DNA of 64,000 nt from Microbacterium sp. Root553 (GTDB lineage Bacteria > Actinomycetota > Actinomycetes > Actinomycetales > Microbacteriaceae): contig NZ_LMFY01000001.1 in assembly GCF_001426995.1 (NCBI RefSeq), positions 2,661,471 to 2,725,470 on the forward strand, given 5' to 3'. Shown piece after piece: positions 17,231 to 25,225 of the stretch (positions are counted from its first letter, which is position 1; every line of letters begins with the position of its first letter). The position numbers were made by a program, and so were the translations under genes. The notes beneath the pieces are model-generated. The model saw nothing but the letters and a program-made list of their open reading frames with translations. It was not told the origin of the DNA and did no database searches.

Positions 17231-18634
17231 ATGGCCTCACGACTCGTCGAGCAGCTGGGTGGGCAGCACGCCGCCGGCGCCACCGCCGCATCCCTGGCGG
17301 AGCAGATCCGCGCGTTGATCCTCGACGGCCGGTTGACCGTCGGGGAGCGGCTGCCCAGCGAACGGGCCCTGGCGCTCGAACTGCGCCGCTCCCGATCGAC
17401 GACGACCCGCGTCTACGGGCTCCTCGAGGGCGACGGCTACGTGGTGCGTCGACACGGCGGGAGCACGCGGGTCGCGCTGCCGCATACGGCGCACCGCCTC
17501 GCCGACCCCGACGATGACGACGCGATCGACCTCTCCATCGCCTCGATGGATTCGACTCCGGGGCTCTATGACGCGACGGTGAGGTCGCTGCCTCGCCTCG
17601 CGGCGTTGCGCGGGACCAGCGGATACTCGCTGCGTGGTCTGCCCGAGCTGCGCGACGCCGTCGCCGCCCGGTTCACCGATCGCGGCGTCGAGACCGATCC
17701 CGATGAGATCATCATCACCTCCGGCGCGGTCAACGCCTTCAACCTGATCCTCGCCACGATCGGACGCCGCGGTGAACGCGCCCTGGTCGAGCAGCCCACC
17801 TTTCCGCACGCACTCGAGGCGCTGCACCGGTACGGCTACCGGATGCTCCCCACGCCCGTCGAGGTCACCGGCTGGGACGAGCGCCATGTCACCGACACCC
17901 TCCTGCGGAGCCGCCCGCACGTCGCCTATCTGATCCCCGACTTCCACAATCCGACCGGGGCGACCATGAGCGACGCCGAGCGCTCCCGCATCGCGACGAC
18001 GGCGCGGAGCACGGGGACGCATGTGATCGTCGACGAGACGACCGCCGAGCTCGACATCGATCGCGGCTGGACTCCCCTGCCCATGTCCGCCCACAGCCCA
18101 CAGGTGATCACGGTGGGGTCCATGTCGAAGATCGCCTGGGGCGGTCTGCGGATCGGCTGGATCCGCGCGGACCGCGCGCTCATCTCCCGACTGCTCGCCA
18201 CCCGCCCCTCGTTCGAACTCGGCACAGCGCTGCTCGAGCAGTGCATCGCCGTCGAGCTGCTGCAGGACATGCCGGCTCTCACCGCCCATGTGGCGTCGCG
18301 CCTTCGCGCAGGCAGGGCGGCCGTGGCGTCCGGCCTCGGGGCGCTCGGCGGCGTCGCGATGCCGCCCACGAGAGGCGGACTCTCGACCTGGCTCGATCTC
18401 GGCGCCCCCGTATCGACCGAGCTGTCGCTCGCGGCACGGCGGCACGGGCTGATCGTGCCGCCAGGGCCGCGCTTCACCACCGGCGGAGTGCTGGAACGCC
18501 GACTGCGGATCCCCATCACGCTCTCTCCCGAACGCACGACGGAGGCGATGGAGCGTCTGGGCCGCGCCTGGTCCCACGTGATGAGCGGAGGGGCGACGTC
18601 CGACGAGGAAGCGCCCCGCGCGGCCGTCATCTGA
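17231..18634 (+). CDS. MocR-type regulator (GntR helix-turn-helix fused to aminotransferase fold)
   Basis: The 467-residue protein has a GntR winged helix (about 15-80: LAEQIRALILDGRL, LPSERALALELRRSR) and a fold-type I aminotransferase-like domain. Lys300 in GSMSKIAWGGLRIGW is the PLP-binding lysine, and DFHNPTGATM is a substrate-loop motif, so PLP binding is likely. It is divergent from a YczE membrane protein, matching the MocR subgroup described with yczE partners. ATG 17231 places the helix-turn-helix at the usual distance. It probably controls the membrane gene and itself. Confidence 0.88.
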   Translation: MASRLVEQLGGQHAAGATAASLAEQIRALILDGRLTVGERLPSERALALELRRSRSTTTRVYGLLEGDGYVVRRHGGSTRVALPHTAHRLADPDDDDAIDLSIASMDSTPGLYDATVRSLPRLAALRGTSGYSLRGLPELRDAVAARFTDRGVETDPDEIIITSGAVNAFNLILATIGRRGERALVEQPTFPHALEALHRYGYRMLPTPVEVTGWDERHVTDTLLRSRPHVAYLIPDFHNPTGATMSDAERSRIATTARSTGTHVIVDETTAELDIDRGWTPLPMSAHSPQVITVGSMSKIAWGGLRIGWIRADRALISRLLATRPSFELGTALLEQCIAVELLQDMPALTAHVASRLRAGRAAVASGLGALGGVAMPPTRGGLSTWLDLGAPVSTELSLAARRHGLIVPPGPRFTTGGVLERRLRIPITLSPERTTEAMERLGRAWSHVMSGGATSDEEAPRAAVI

Positions 18635-18639
18635 GTACA

Positions 18640-18680
18640 GACGAGGACCCCGTCCCTGGATCAGGGACGGGGTCTTCGTC
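18640..18680 (+). terminator. Hairpin terminator after the MocR gene
   Basis: An 18-bp stem with one G-T pair (18640-18657 with 18663-18680) begins 6 bases past the stop. The other side faces the DUF3145 gene stop at 18771, so it may act in both directions. Confidence 0.8.
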
Positions 18681-18770
18681 ATGTGGAGCGGGGATTCGCA
18701 TTCTCGGCGTCCGGGACATGTCACCGGCATCCGATACTCGCGCCTTCCCGCTCCAGGTCTGTGTCGGGCT

Positions 18771-19274
18771 CTAGCCCACCTTGTGCAGCCAGACGACGCG
18801 CGCATCGTCGCTGGCGTGACGGAACGGCTCCAGCTCCTCGTCCCAGGCAGAGCCCAGCGCGATGTCGAGCTCGCGCTGCAGCTCGGTCGCACTGCCCGCG
18901 GCGATCTCCATCGCGTAGCGGATGCGGTCTTCGCCGATCACAATGTTGCCCGCCGCATCGGTCTGCGCATAGTGGATGCCGAGATCGGGCGTGTGCAGCC
19001 ATCGGCCACCGTCGCTGCGGGGCGTCGGGTCCTCGGTCACCTCGAAGCGCAGGTGCTCCCAGCCGCGGATCGCCGTCGCCAGAGCGGCTCCCGTGCCGAC
19101 CGGGCCGTCCCAGTAGAACTCCGCGCGTCGAGCACCGTCGAGCACCGGCTGTTCGCTCCAGTCGAAGTTCACAGCACGACCGATAGCGCGTCCGACCGCC
19201 CATTCCAGGTGCGGGCAGAGCGCGCGAGGGGCAGAGTGGACGAAAACCACTCCGCGTGCGTAAGCCGTCGCCAT
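18771..19274 (-). CDS. DUF3145 family protein
   Basis: A 167-residue soluble protein matching the actinobacteria-specific DUF3145 family in length and in conserved stretches such as VFVHSAPRALCPHLEWAVG near the start and RYAMEIAAGSATELQREL near the middle. It has no signal peptide or membrane segment. ATG 19274 is preceded by ACGGAGAG. No function is established. Confidence 0.82.
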   Translation of the reverse strand: MATAYARGVVFVHSAPRALCPHLEWAVGRAIGRAVNFDWSEQPVLDGARRAEFYWDGPVGTGAALATAIRGWEHLRFEVTEDPTPRSDGGRWLHTPDLGIHYAQTDAAGNIVIGEDRIRYAMEIAAGSATELQRELDIALGSAWDEELEPFRHASDDARVVWLHKVG

Positions 19275-19370
19275 GATCTCTCCGTTTCATCAGGTGCGTC
19301 TTCCCCAACGACCTGAAACACCGAGAACTGGCGTGAATATGCGGTTATGCGCCTATTCTCGCCCAGACCA

Positions 19371-19398
19371 GTCGAAATCACAAGCATGTGATTCGACG
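19371..19398. promoter_or_regulatory. Extended palindrome upstream of the DUF3145 gene
   Basis: AATCAC-AAGCAT-GTGATT (19376-19393) is a perfect 6+6 inverted repeat. Flanking GTCG and CGAC extend the symmetry with a single-base bulge. It lies about 100 bases before the DUF3145 start, between that gene and the upstream terminator. An operator is more likely than a terminator because a clear terminator is adjacent. Confidence 0.35.
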
Positions 19399-19399
19399 A

Positions 19400-19432
19400 C
19401 GAAGGCCCCGGTCACGGGGACCGGGGCCTTCG
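19400..19432 (-). terminator. Hairpin terminator of the dioxygenase gene
   Basis: A perfect 14-bp stem (19400-19413 with 19419-19432) and a 5-base loop lie 28 bases past the dioxygenase stop on the minus strand, separating it from the DUF3145 gene. Confidence 0.8.
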
Positions 19433-19460
19433 CGCCTGACTGCACGGAGTCAGACGAGAA

Positions 19461-20234
19461 TCACGCCTCGCTCATGGCCTGCTTGACCTGCTGGCCCTTC
19501 GCCGCGTAGTACGCGGCGCGGGCGGCGTCGCGACGGGCCTGCTCGGCGTATCCGGCCTCGAGGACGTCCTGCGGGACCTCGACGTTCGGCACGTCGTCGG
19601 TGCCGTTGTACTTCTCGATGTACGCGTCGAGCTCGGGGCCCGAGGTCCACGACGTGATGAGGCAGTACCGCGGCTCGCTGCCCACGTGGGTCGCCGCGTG
19701 CCACAGACGCTGCGTGTCGACGATGAGCTGCGCTCCTGCCGGCAGCGCGATGCGGTATTCGACGCTCGGGTCGGTGCGGTTCTCGCGCAGGACGAAGAAG
19801 CTGTCCTTGTCGTCGCTGAGGTTGAAGAAGCCGCGGACGACCCATCCGGTGCCGTCCGGGTTCAGACGGTTGTTGTCATCCTGGTGGAGGTTGTACAGGC
19901 ACTCGCCGTAGGGCGTGGGCTGCAGCTCGATGACACGGCAGCGACCGACGTTCGCACCGGGCTCCTGCGCGCGACGCGTCAGGTTCGGGGCCTTGGCGGT
20001 CTGGGAGTCGATCCAGACGCCGTCCTTGTCGGTGCGCGGCGGCTTGTGATTCCAGAAGCCGTTGCACTCGATCTCACCCTTGGCGCTCGCGAGCGGCGCG
20101 AAGCGGGTGTCGCCCGACGACTTCCAGTCGTTGTACTCGATGTCGAGCCACTCCTTGGGGTCGAGCTCCTGGTCGTAGCTGTCGAGAACGACGAAGCCCT
20201 TGTCTTCGAGGGCGGCGGACTTGATGTATCCCAT
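19461..20234 (-). CDS. Predicted 2-oxoglutarate/Fe(II)-dependent dioxygenase
   Basis: I do not recognise a named family, but the 257-residue protein has the complete facial triad. His117 and Asp119 are in NLHQDDNN, His179 is in LWHAATH, and Arg189 (PRYC) sits ten residues later where the 2-oxoglutarate carboxylate is bound. The region 130-195 predicts mainly beta strands (GFFNLSD, FFVLREN, GAQLIVD), as in a jelly roll. The C-terminus is an Ala-rich helix. It is cytoplasmic with no signal peptide. An iron-box-like site precedes it. The substrate is unknown; hydroxylation of an amino acid or siderophore precursor is speculation. Confidence 0.7.
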   Translation of the reverse strand: MGYIKSAALEDKGFVVLDSYDQELDPKEWLDIEYNDWKSSGDTRFAPLASAKGEIECNGFWNHKPPRTDKDGVWIDSQTAKAPNLTRRAQEPGANVGRCRVIELQPTPYGECLYNLHQDDNNRLNPDGTGWVVRGFFNLSDDKDSFFVLRENRTDPSVEYRIALPAGAQLIVDTQRLWHAATHVGSEPRYCLITSWTSGPELDAYIEKYNGTDDVPNVEVPQDVLEAGYAEQARRDAARAAYYAAKGQQVKQAMSEA

Positions 20235-20281
20235 GATCTGAACCAGATCCTCTCATCGGGGGCCAGCACGTTTTAACAGGC

Positions 20282-20300
20282 CCTGATAAGGCAAGCCTAA
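20282..20300 (-). promoter_or_regulatory. DtxR/IdeR-like iron box before the dioxygenase gene
   Basis: Minus strand TTAGGCTTGCCTTATCAGG agrees with 13 of 19 positions of the DtxR/IdeR consensus TWAGGTWAGSCTWACCTWA, best in the left half and centre. It lies 48-66 bases before the start codon. A downstream TTAAAA could be the -10, so the box would cover the -35. Confidence 0.45.
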
Positions 20301-20410
20301 CAGGGCGCCTCTGGAGCGCCGCCGAAGCCCGCCGTGAATAAGCGAATAGACTGAATCGGGCGCCTGGCGACTCCTCGGCGCCGCGCGTTACGGGAGGACG
20401 AGACACCAGC

Positions 20411-22414
20411 ATGAGCACTGCGACGAACGTCGAGGCGACAGCTGTCAATACGATCGAGTGGCTCGCAGAGGACTCCACGACCATCGTCGTCCCGGTGTAT
20501 CAGCGGCAGTATCGGTGGGACATCGGCGGCTGCGAGCAGTTGCTCTCCGATGTGCGTGCCGTCGCCCGCGAGAACTCGTCGCACCGCCACTTCATCGGCT
20601 CGATCCTCTCGGCCGCCGACGATTCCGACGCCGACACCGAGCTCGTGCTGATCGACGGTCAGCAGCGGATCACCACGATCATGCTGCTCGTGGCCGCCCT
20701 GCAGCACGCGGTGCGCGACAGCGCTCCCGAGCTCGCCGCGGAACTGGACCGCGTCCTGGTGCGCCCCGACGATCCCCGCAGGACGAAGCTGCGTCCGCAC
20801 GACGAATGGGCCGAGCTCTACGAGTCGGTGGTGCTGGATCGGGGCGACCACGCCGATCGCGAGTCGCGTTTCGACGACAACTACGCCTTCTTCCGCAGCC
20901 AGGTGCATGCCGATGAGGCGGCGACGATCTGGCAGGGCCTGCAGCGCCTCGAGCACGTGTCCATCACGCTCGGCGCAGGTGCGAACGCTCAGCAGATCTT
21001 CGAGAGCCTGAACTCGACGGGCGAACCGCTGCGCGATCACGAGCTCATCCACAACTACATCCTGATGGGCCTCACGCACACCGAGCAGCTCGACGTCGAG
21101 GCCCGGTTCTGGCTTCCCATCGAACGCCACGCGGGCGAGAACATCGCCGCGTTCTGGCGGCACTACCTCGTGATGACGACGGGACGCGAGGTCGCCGCGA
21201 ACGGCGAGCACGGGGTGTACAGCGCGTTCCGACAGTCGTTCCCGCGCGTCGACGTGGACCATCTGCAGGCGGATGCCGAGGTGTGGCGGCACTACGCGGA
21301 GATCTACGGCATCCTGCTGGATCCCTCTCTCGAGAAGGACTCCGAGATCGCGCGGCAGCTGCGATTCGTGAACACCTTCGGTCGTGCCTCCTATCCGCTC
21401 GTCCTGAGCGTCTACAGCGACCACGCCAAGGGGCTCATCCCGCGTGACGAGCTGATCCGCACCCTGGAGCGGATCCAGGCGATGTACCTGCGACGGACGC
21501 TCGTCAACCTGCCCAATGAACGTCTCGTCGCCCGGCTCTGCCGTGCGCGCGTCGACGGACCCGACGCGCTCGAGAGGGCCTTCGCACGCATCACCCCCTC
21601 GGACGAGCGGGTCAGCGCGGTGCTCAAGTACAGCGAGCTCCCCCACCCGGCGTACGTTCTCGGTCGCCTGGAGGGCGTCGAGGACACGGACGGATTCGAC
21701 GTCGAGCACATCGTCCCGACCGTTCCCAGCGACAGCTGGTCGGGCGACGGAGCGCGCGAATGGATCGACTACTCCGACGACGAGCGAAACGCCCACCGTG
21801 CGCTGGCGCCCACGCTCGGCAACCTGACGCTGCTGGAGCAGAGCCTGTCGGAGCGGTACTTCGGGGAGCCGTACGCCGTGAAGCGCACCTCGGCGTATGC
21901 GCGCAGCGCGGTTCCCGAGACCGCGGCGCTGCAGTCGACCGAGACCTGGGGAACGGCCATGATCTCGCAGCGCACCGTGCGGCTCACGGCCGAGCTCCTG
22001 CGCATCTGGGCGCGGCCCGCGCTCACCGAGATCGACGACGACGGTCTGACCCCGATCCTCGACGCCGTGCGGCGCCGTGGCTGGCCCGCGGGCTGGGAGC
22101 GCGAGTTCGAGTACGTCGAATACCGCGGAGAGCGCTGGGAGGTCTACGACGTCCGGCATCTGTTCAACCGCGTCTTCCGACGTGCGTGGACCGACACCCG
22201 CGCTGCGGCGGTCTCGTACTGCGCCGCGCACGGCGGACCGATCTACGACGGGACCGCGTGGAAGGGGCAGTGGGACCGGCTCGACGACACCCATCACCTG
22301 TACATGGGGTGGGATTCCACGTACATGATGAGCGCTGTGCAGGGCGTGCTCCAGGAGGCGGACATCGCCTCGGAGGTCTTCGTGAAGTACTCCTACATCG
22401 GGAATGTGATGTGA
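20411..22414 (+). CDS. DUF262 and DUF1524 (HNH) domain protein, possible type IV restriction enzyme
   Basis: This 667-residue protein starts with a DUF262 ParB-like NTPase/nickase fold: VPVYQRQYRW (27-36) and IDGQQRITT (81-89). FESLNSTGEPL is a further family motif. DUF1524 follows with DVEHIVP (His433) and LGNLTLLEQ (Asn471), the His-Me finger nuclease signature seen in GmrSD enzymes, which cut modified DNA. About 100 C-terminal residues (WEVYDVRHLFNRVFRRAW and on) form an extra domain I do not recognise. It could restrict phage DNA; no methylase accompanies it. It is followed one base later by a peptidase gene. Confidence 0.82.
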   Translation: MSTATNVEATAVNTIEWLAEDSTTIVVPVYQRQYRWDIGGCEQLLSDVRAVARENSSHRHFIGSILSAADDSDADTELVLIDGQQRITTIMLLVAALQHAVRDSAPELAAELDRVLVRPDDPRRTKLRPHDEWAELYESVVLDRGDHADRESRFDDNYAFFRSQVHADEAATIWQGLQRLEHVSITLGAGANAQQIFESLNSTGEPLRDHELIHNYILMGLTHTEQLDVEARFWLPIERHAGENIAAFWRHYLVMTTGREVAANGEHGVYSAFRQSFPRVDVDHLQADAEVWRHYAEIYGILLDPSLEKDSEIARQLRFVNTFGRASYPLVLSVYSDHAKGLIPRDELIRTLERIQAMYLRRTLVNLPNERLVARLCRARVDGPDALERAFARITPSDERVSAVLKYSELPHPAYVLGRLEGVEDTDGFDVEHIVPTVPSDSWSGDGAREWIDYSDDERNAHRALAPTLGNLTLLEQSLSERYFGEPYAVKRTSAYARSAVPETAALQSTETWGTAMISQRTVRLTAELLRIWARPALTEIDDDGLTPILDAVRRRGWPAGWEREFEYVEYRGERWEVYDVRHLFNRVFRRAWTDTRAAAVSYCAAHGGPIYDGTAWKGQWDRLDDTHHLYMGWDSTYMMSAVQGVLQEADIASEVFVKYSYIGNVM

Positions 22415-22415
22415 C

Positions 22416-23663
22416 ATGACCACGACCATCCATCGTCTGCTCGACCTCGCCGTCGAAGAGCACACTCTGACCGTCCCGCTCGTGTGGGACGACCCCGCCG
22501 ACACCCGCACGATCGAGATCTTCGCGCGCGTCGTGACCCGCGACGGAGGCGACTCGCTGCCCTTCCTCGTCTACCTCCAGGGCGGACCGGGCCACGAGGC
22601 GCCCCGCCCGTTCCATTCGTCGACAGCACCGCCCTGGCTCGACGAGGCTCTCGCCCACTACCGCGTGGTCATGCTGGACCAGCGCGGCACCGGCCTGTCG
22701 ACTCCGGTCGGAGACGACGACCTGGCCGAGGGCTCGGCCGCCGTCGCCGAGTATCTGACCCACCTGCGCGCCGATGCCATCGTGCGCGACTGCGAGGCGA
22801 TGCGCGAGCACCTCGGTGCGATCACCTGGAGCGTGCTGGGTCAGTCGTTCGGCGGATTCACATCGCTCGCATATCTGTCGACCCATGCCGCCTCGCTGGC
22901 CGATGTCTTCATCACGGGCGGCCTGAGTGCGATCGGCCGACACCCGGACGACGTCTACGCCCTCTGCTACAGCAAGATGCGCGACGCCTCCGAGCGCTAC
23001 TACCGTCGGTTCCCCGAGCACCGCGATCGCATGCGCAGACTGGTGGATCACGCGGATGCCGGCGACATCGTCCTGCCGGACGGTGAAGTGGTGTCCCGCT
23101 CGCGTCTGCGATCGGTGGGGTCCGCCCTCGGCATGAACGAGGGGTGGCAGACGCTGTGGTCGCTTCTCGAGCGCGACCACAGGTCGAACGCCTTCCGTCA
23201 CGACCTCATGCACGCGATGCCGTACAGCGGCCGCAATCCGCTCTACTTCGCCTTCCACGAGTCGAGCTATGCCGACGGCCACGCGACGCGGTGGTCGGCC
23301 GAGCGTGTCGAGCCCGACGACTTCCGCGAGGACGTCACCCTCTTCACCGGCGAGCACATCCGTCGCGAGTGGACCGAGACGGTTCCCGCATTCCGACCCT
23401 GGCGCGAGGTGACACTGGAGCTCGCCGAGTTCGAGTGGCCGCGCCTCTACGACCGGGTGGCGATCGAGGCGTCCGGGGCGACCGGAGCCGCGGCGGTCTA
23501 CGCGAACGACGTCTACGTCCCCCTGGAGTACTCGCTCGAGACCGCGGGGCTGCTCCCGGGAATCGCACTGTGGGTGACGAGCGAGCACGAGCACAACGGT
23601 CTCCGCTCCGGCCCCGTCCTCAGTCGTCTGATCGACCTCGCTCACGGACGGCGCATCCGCTGA
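22416..23663 (+). CDS. Alpha/beta hydrolase, proline iminopeptidase (S33) family
   Basis: The 415-residue protein has the S33 signature set: QGGPG oxyanion loop (55-59), DQRGTG (88-93), and nucleophile Ser144 in LGQSFGGF. A C-terminal SEHEHNGLR probably carries the catalytic His. These enzymes remove N-terminal proline or other residues from peptides. The start is one base after the DUF262 gene stop, so the two are co-transcribed. Whether that link is functional or incidental is unknown. Confidence 0.85.
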   Translation: MTTTIHRLLDLAVEEHTLTVPLVWDDPADTRTIEIFARVVTRDGGDSLPFLVYLQGGPGHEAPRPFHSSTAPPWLDEALAHYRVVMLDQRGTGLSTPVGDDDLAEGSAAVAEYLTHLRADAIVRDCEAMREHLGAITWSVLGQSFGGFTSLAYLSTHAASLADVFITGGLSAIGRHPDDVYALCYSKMRDASERYYRRFPEHRDRMRRLVDHADAGDIVLPDGEVVSRSRLRSVGSALGMNEGWQTLWSLLERDHRSNAFRHDLMHAMPYSGRNPLYFAFHESSYADGHATRWSAERVEPDDFREDVTLFTGEHIRREWTETVPAFRPWREVTLELAEFEWPRLYDRVAIEASGATGAAAVYANDVYVPLEYSLETAGLLPGIALWVTSEHEHNGLRSGPVLSRLIDLAHGRRIR

Positions 23664-23716
23664 GGATCATCCCGTGGGCGGATGCCGGCGGCGGAAGAGT
23701 CTTCTAGCCTGGACAC

Positions 23717-23998
23717 ATGGCTGAGACGGTGGGGATGCTTCTGACCGTGGCGATCATGCTCCTGGTCGTGATCGCGGTCGTGATCGTGATCGTGGCCGTG
23801 TATTCGCGCGTGCCCCTCGAGCGGAAGTACGAGAGCTCCGGCGGTGGACTGGGCGGATCGTTCGACGCGATCTGGATGCCGTCGGCCCATGGCGCCGGCA
23901 TCGAGCGCGATCGTCAGACGAAGCGCATGGCTCCTGCCCCGGTGGCGGGCGACCCGCCCCACAGCATCCGCGGCGACCGCATCACGATCGACCTCTGA
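23717..23998 (+). CDS. Small single-pass membrane protein, unknown function
   Basis: A 93-residue protein with one strong N-terminal membrane segment (about 6-28, nearly all Val/Ile/Leu) and a polar tail ending in DRITIDL. No family is recognised. It is bracketed by the peptidase gene and a bidirectional terminator, and third-position GC matches neighbours, supporting a real gene. Confidence 0.6.
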   Translation: MAETVGMLLTVAIMLLVVIAVVIVIVAVYSRVPLERKYESSGGGLGGSFDAIWMPSAHGAGIERDRQTKRMAPAPVAGDPPHSIRGDRITIDL

Positions 23999-24025
23999 GT
24001 CCGTCCGGCCCGGCCGCCGGATACG

Positions 24026-24060
24026 ACGAGGGCCCCGGTTCCGAGAACCGGGGCCTTCGT
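24026..24060. terminator. Bidirectional hairpin terminator
   Basis: A 15-16 bp stem with one G-T mismatch (24026-24041 with 24045-24060) lies between the convergent small membrane protein (stop 23998) and rpmE2 (stop 24074). It fits termination of both. Confidence 0.8.
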
Positions 24061-24073
24061 GGTGGCGATGTCC

Positions 24074-24331
24074 TTACTTGGACGAGCCGCCGAAGCCCTT
24101 GAAGCGCTGGTTGAACTTCTCGACGCGGCCGGCCGAGTCCATGATGCGCTGCTTGCCCGTGTAGAACGGGTGCGAGGCCGACGAGATCTCGACGTCGATG
24201 ACGGGGTACTCGACACCGTCGAGCTCGATCGTCTTGTCGCTGGACACCGTCGAGCGGGTGCGGAACGTCTCGCCCGAGCCGAGGTCGCGGAACACGACGT
24301 CCTTGTACACGGGGTGAATGTCAGTCTTCAT
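24074..24331 (-). CDS. rpmE2: 50S ribosomal protein L31, type B
   Basis: This 85-residue protein is the zinc-free L31 paralogue: it starts [14 protein letters not shown] and has [20 protein letters not shown]. It contains no cysteine, so it cannot bind zinc as type A L31 does. Type B L31 is often made when zinc is scarce, but I see no clear Zur box upstream; it may be the constitutive form here. Confidence 0.95.
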   Translation of the reverse strand: MKTDIHPVYKDVVFRDLGSGETFRTRSTVSSDKTIELDGVEYPVIDVEISSASHPFYTGKQRIMDSAGRVEKFNQRFKGFGGSSK

Positions 24332-24398
24332 GGGATTCCTTAGTTGCTGCCCTGGATTGTGCCAGGGACGAGGGAAGTCTGCGGTGCACGACGCACCA

Positions 24399-24410
24399 AG
24401 GATCGATCCT
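24399..24410. promoter_or_regulatory. Perfect 12-bp palindrome AGGATCGATCCT upstream of rpmE2
   Basis: It lies 12 bases past the ABC ATPase stop and 68 bases before rpmE2. A 6-bp hairpin (24350-24367) lies nearer rpmE2. Either could affect rpmE2 expression; neither matches a site I can name. Confidence 0.25.
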
Positions 24411-24422
24411 ACCAGATGCTCG

Positions 24423-25208
24423 TCAGGATGCTGCGCGAGCGGCGTAGCGGCCGTCTTCGCTGCTGAGCACGATCGGCATGCCGAACGCCTCGGTCAGCGC
24501 GTCGGCGGTGAGGGTCTCGGCGATCGGGCCCGCGGCCACGATCCGTCCCTCGCGCATGAGGAGCACATGGGTGAACCCGACGGGGATCTCCTCGACGTGG
24601 TGGGTGACCATCAGCATGGCCGGAGTCGTCGGCGACGACGCGTACCCGCTCAGCAGGGCCAGCAGTTCTTCCCTCGAACCGAGGTCGAGCGACGCGGTCG
24701 GCTCGTCGAGCAGCAGCAGCTCGGGGTCCGTCATCACCGCGCGGGCGATCTGGACGCGCTTCTGCTCTCCGTCGCTCAGCGTTCCGAACGTGCGCTCGGC
24801 GAGGTGATCGAGGCGCCAGTCCGCGAGGACACGCAGCGCGCGACGCTCGTCGATGTCCTCGTAGCCCTCGTTCCACCGTCCGAGCACCGAGAAGGCCGCC
24901 GTGAGCACGGTGTTCAGAACCGTCTCGTCGCGCGGAACGCGCTTGGCCATCGCCGAAGAGGCGAAGCCGATCCGCGGGCGCAGCTCGAACACGTCGGTCC
25001 GGCCGAGGGTCTCCCCCAGCACGGTGACGGTTCCCGAGGTCGGATGCATCAGCGTGTCGGCGAGCTGGAGCAGCGTGGTCTTGCCTGCGCCGTTGGGGCC
25101 GAGGATCACCCACCGCTGATCATCGTCGACCTGCCAGGTCACGTGATCGATGATGTCGCGCCCCTCGCGGCGCACGACGACGTCGGTGAATTCCAGGGCG
25201 CTCGACAT
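24423..25208 (-). CDS. Orphan ABC transporter ATP-binding protein
   Basis: The 261-residue ATPase has Walker A GPNGAGKT (38-45), a variant signature LSDGEQKR, Walker [13 protein letters not shown] and H-loop THHVEE. The LSDGE signature and architecture resemble the YlmA/ModF-like group that has no adjacent permease. It starts 17 bases after the GlgM gene with a GGAGG site, so it is in that transcript. Its partner is not in the window. Confidence 0.82.
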   Translation of the reverse strand: MSSALEFTDVVVRREGRDIIDHVTWQVDDDQRWVILGPNGAGKTTLLQLADTLMHPTSGTVTVLGETLGRTDVFELRPRIGFASSAMAKRVPRDETVLNTVLTAAFSVLGRWNEGYEDIDERRALRVLADWRLDHLAERTFGTLSDGEQKRVQIARAVMTDPELLLLDEPTASLDLGSREELLALLSGYASSPTTPAMLMVTHHVEEIPVGFTHVLLMREGRIVAAGPIAETLTADALTEAFGMPIVLSSEDGRYAARAAS

Positions 25209-25225
25209 GCCTCCAGCCTATCGGC

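Noticed and set aside
20297..22510. A 737-codon open frame opposite the DUF262 gene
   Set aside because: The plus-strand protein has clear DUF262 and HNH motifs; the antisense product is low-complexity Arg/Val/Asp-rich without family features.
20411..23663. A complete restriction-modification island
   Set aside because: There is no methyltransferase, no specificity subunit, no integrase and no compositional shift; only the DUF262 protein and a peptidase are present.
24332..24422. Zur box upstream of rpmE2
   Set aside because: No AT-rich TGATAATCATT-like palindrome is present; only a GGATCGATCC palindrome and a small hairpin.
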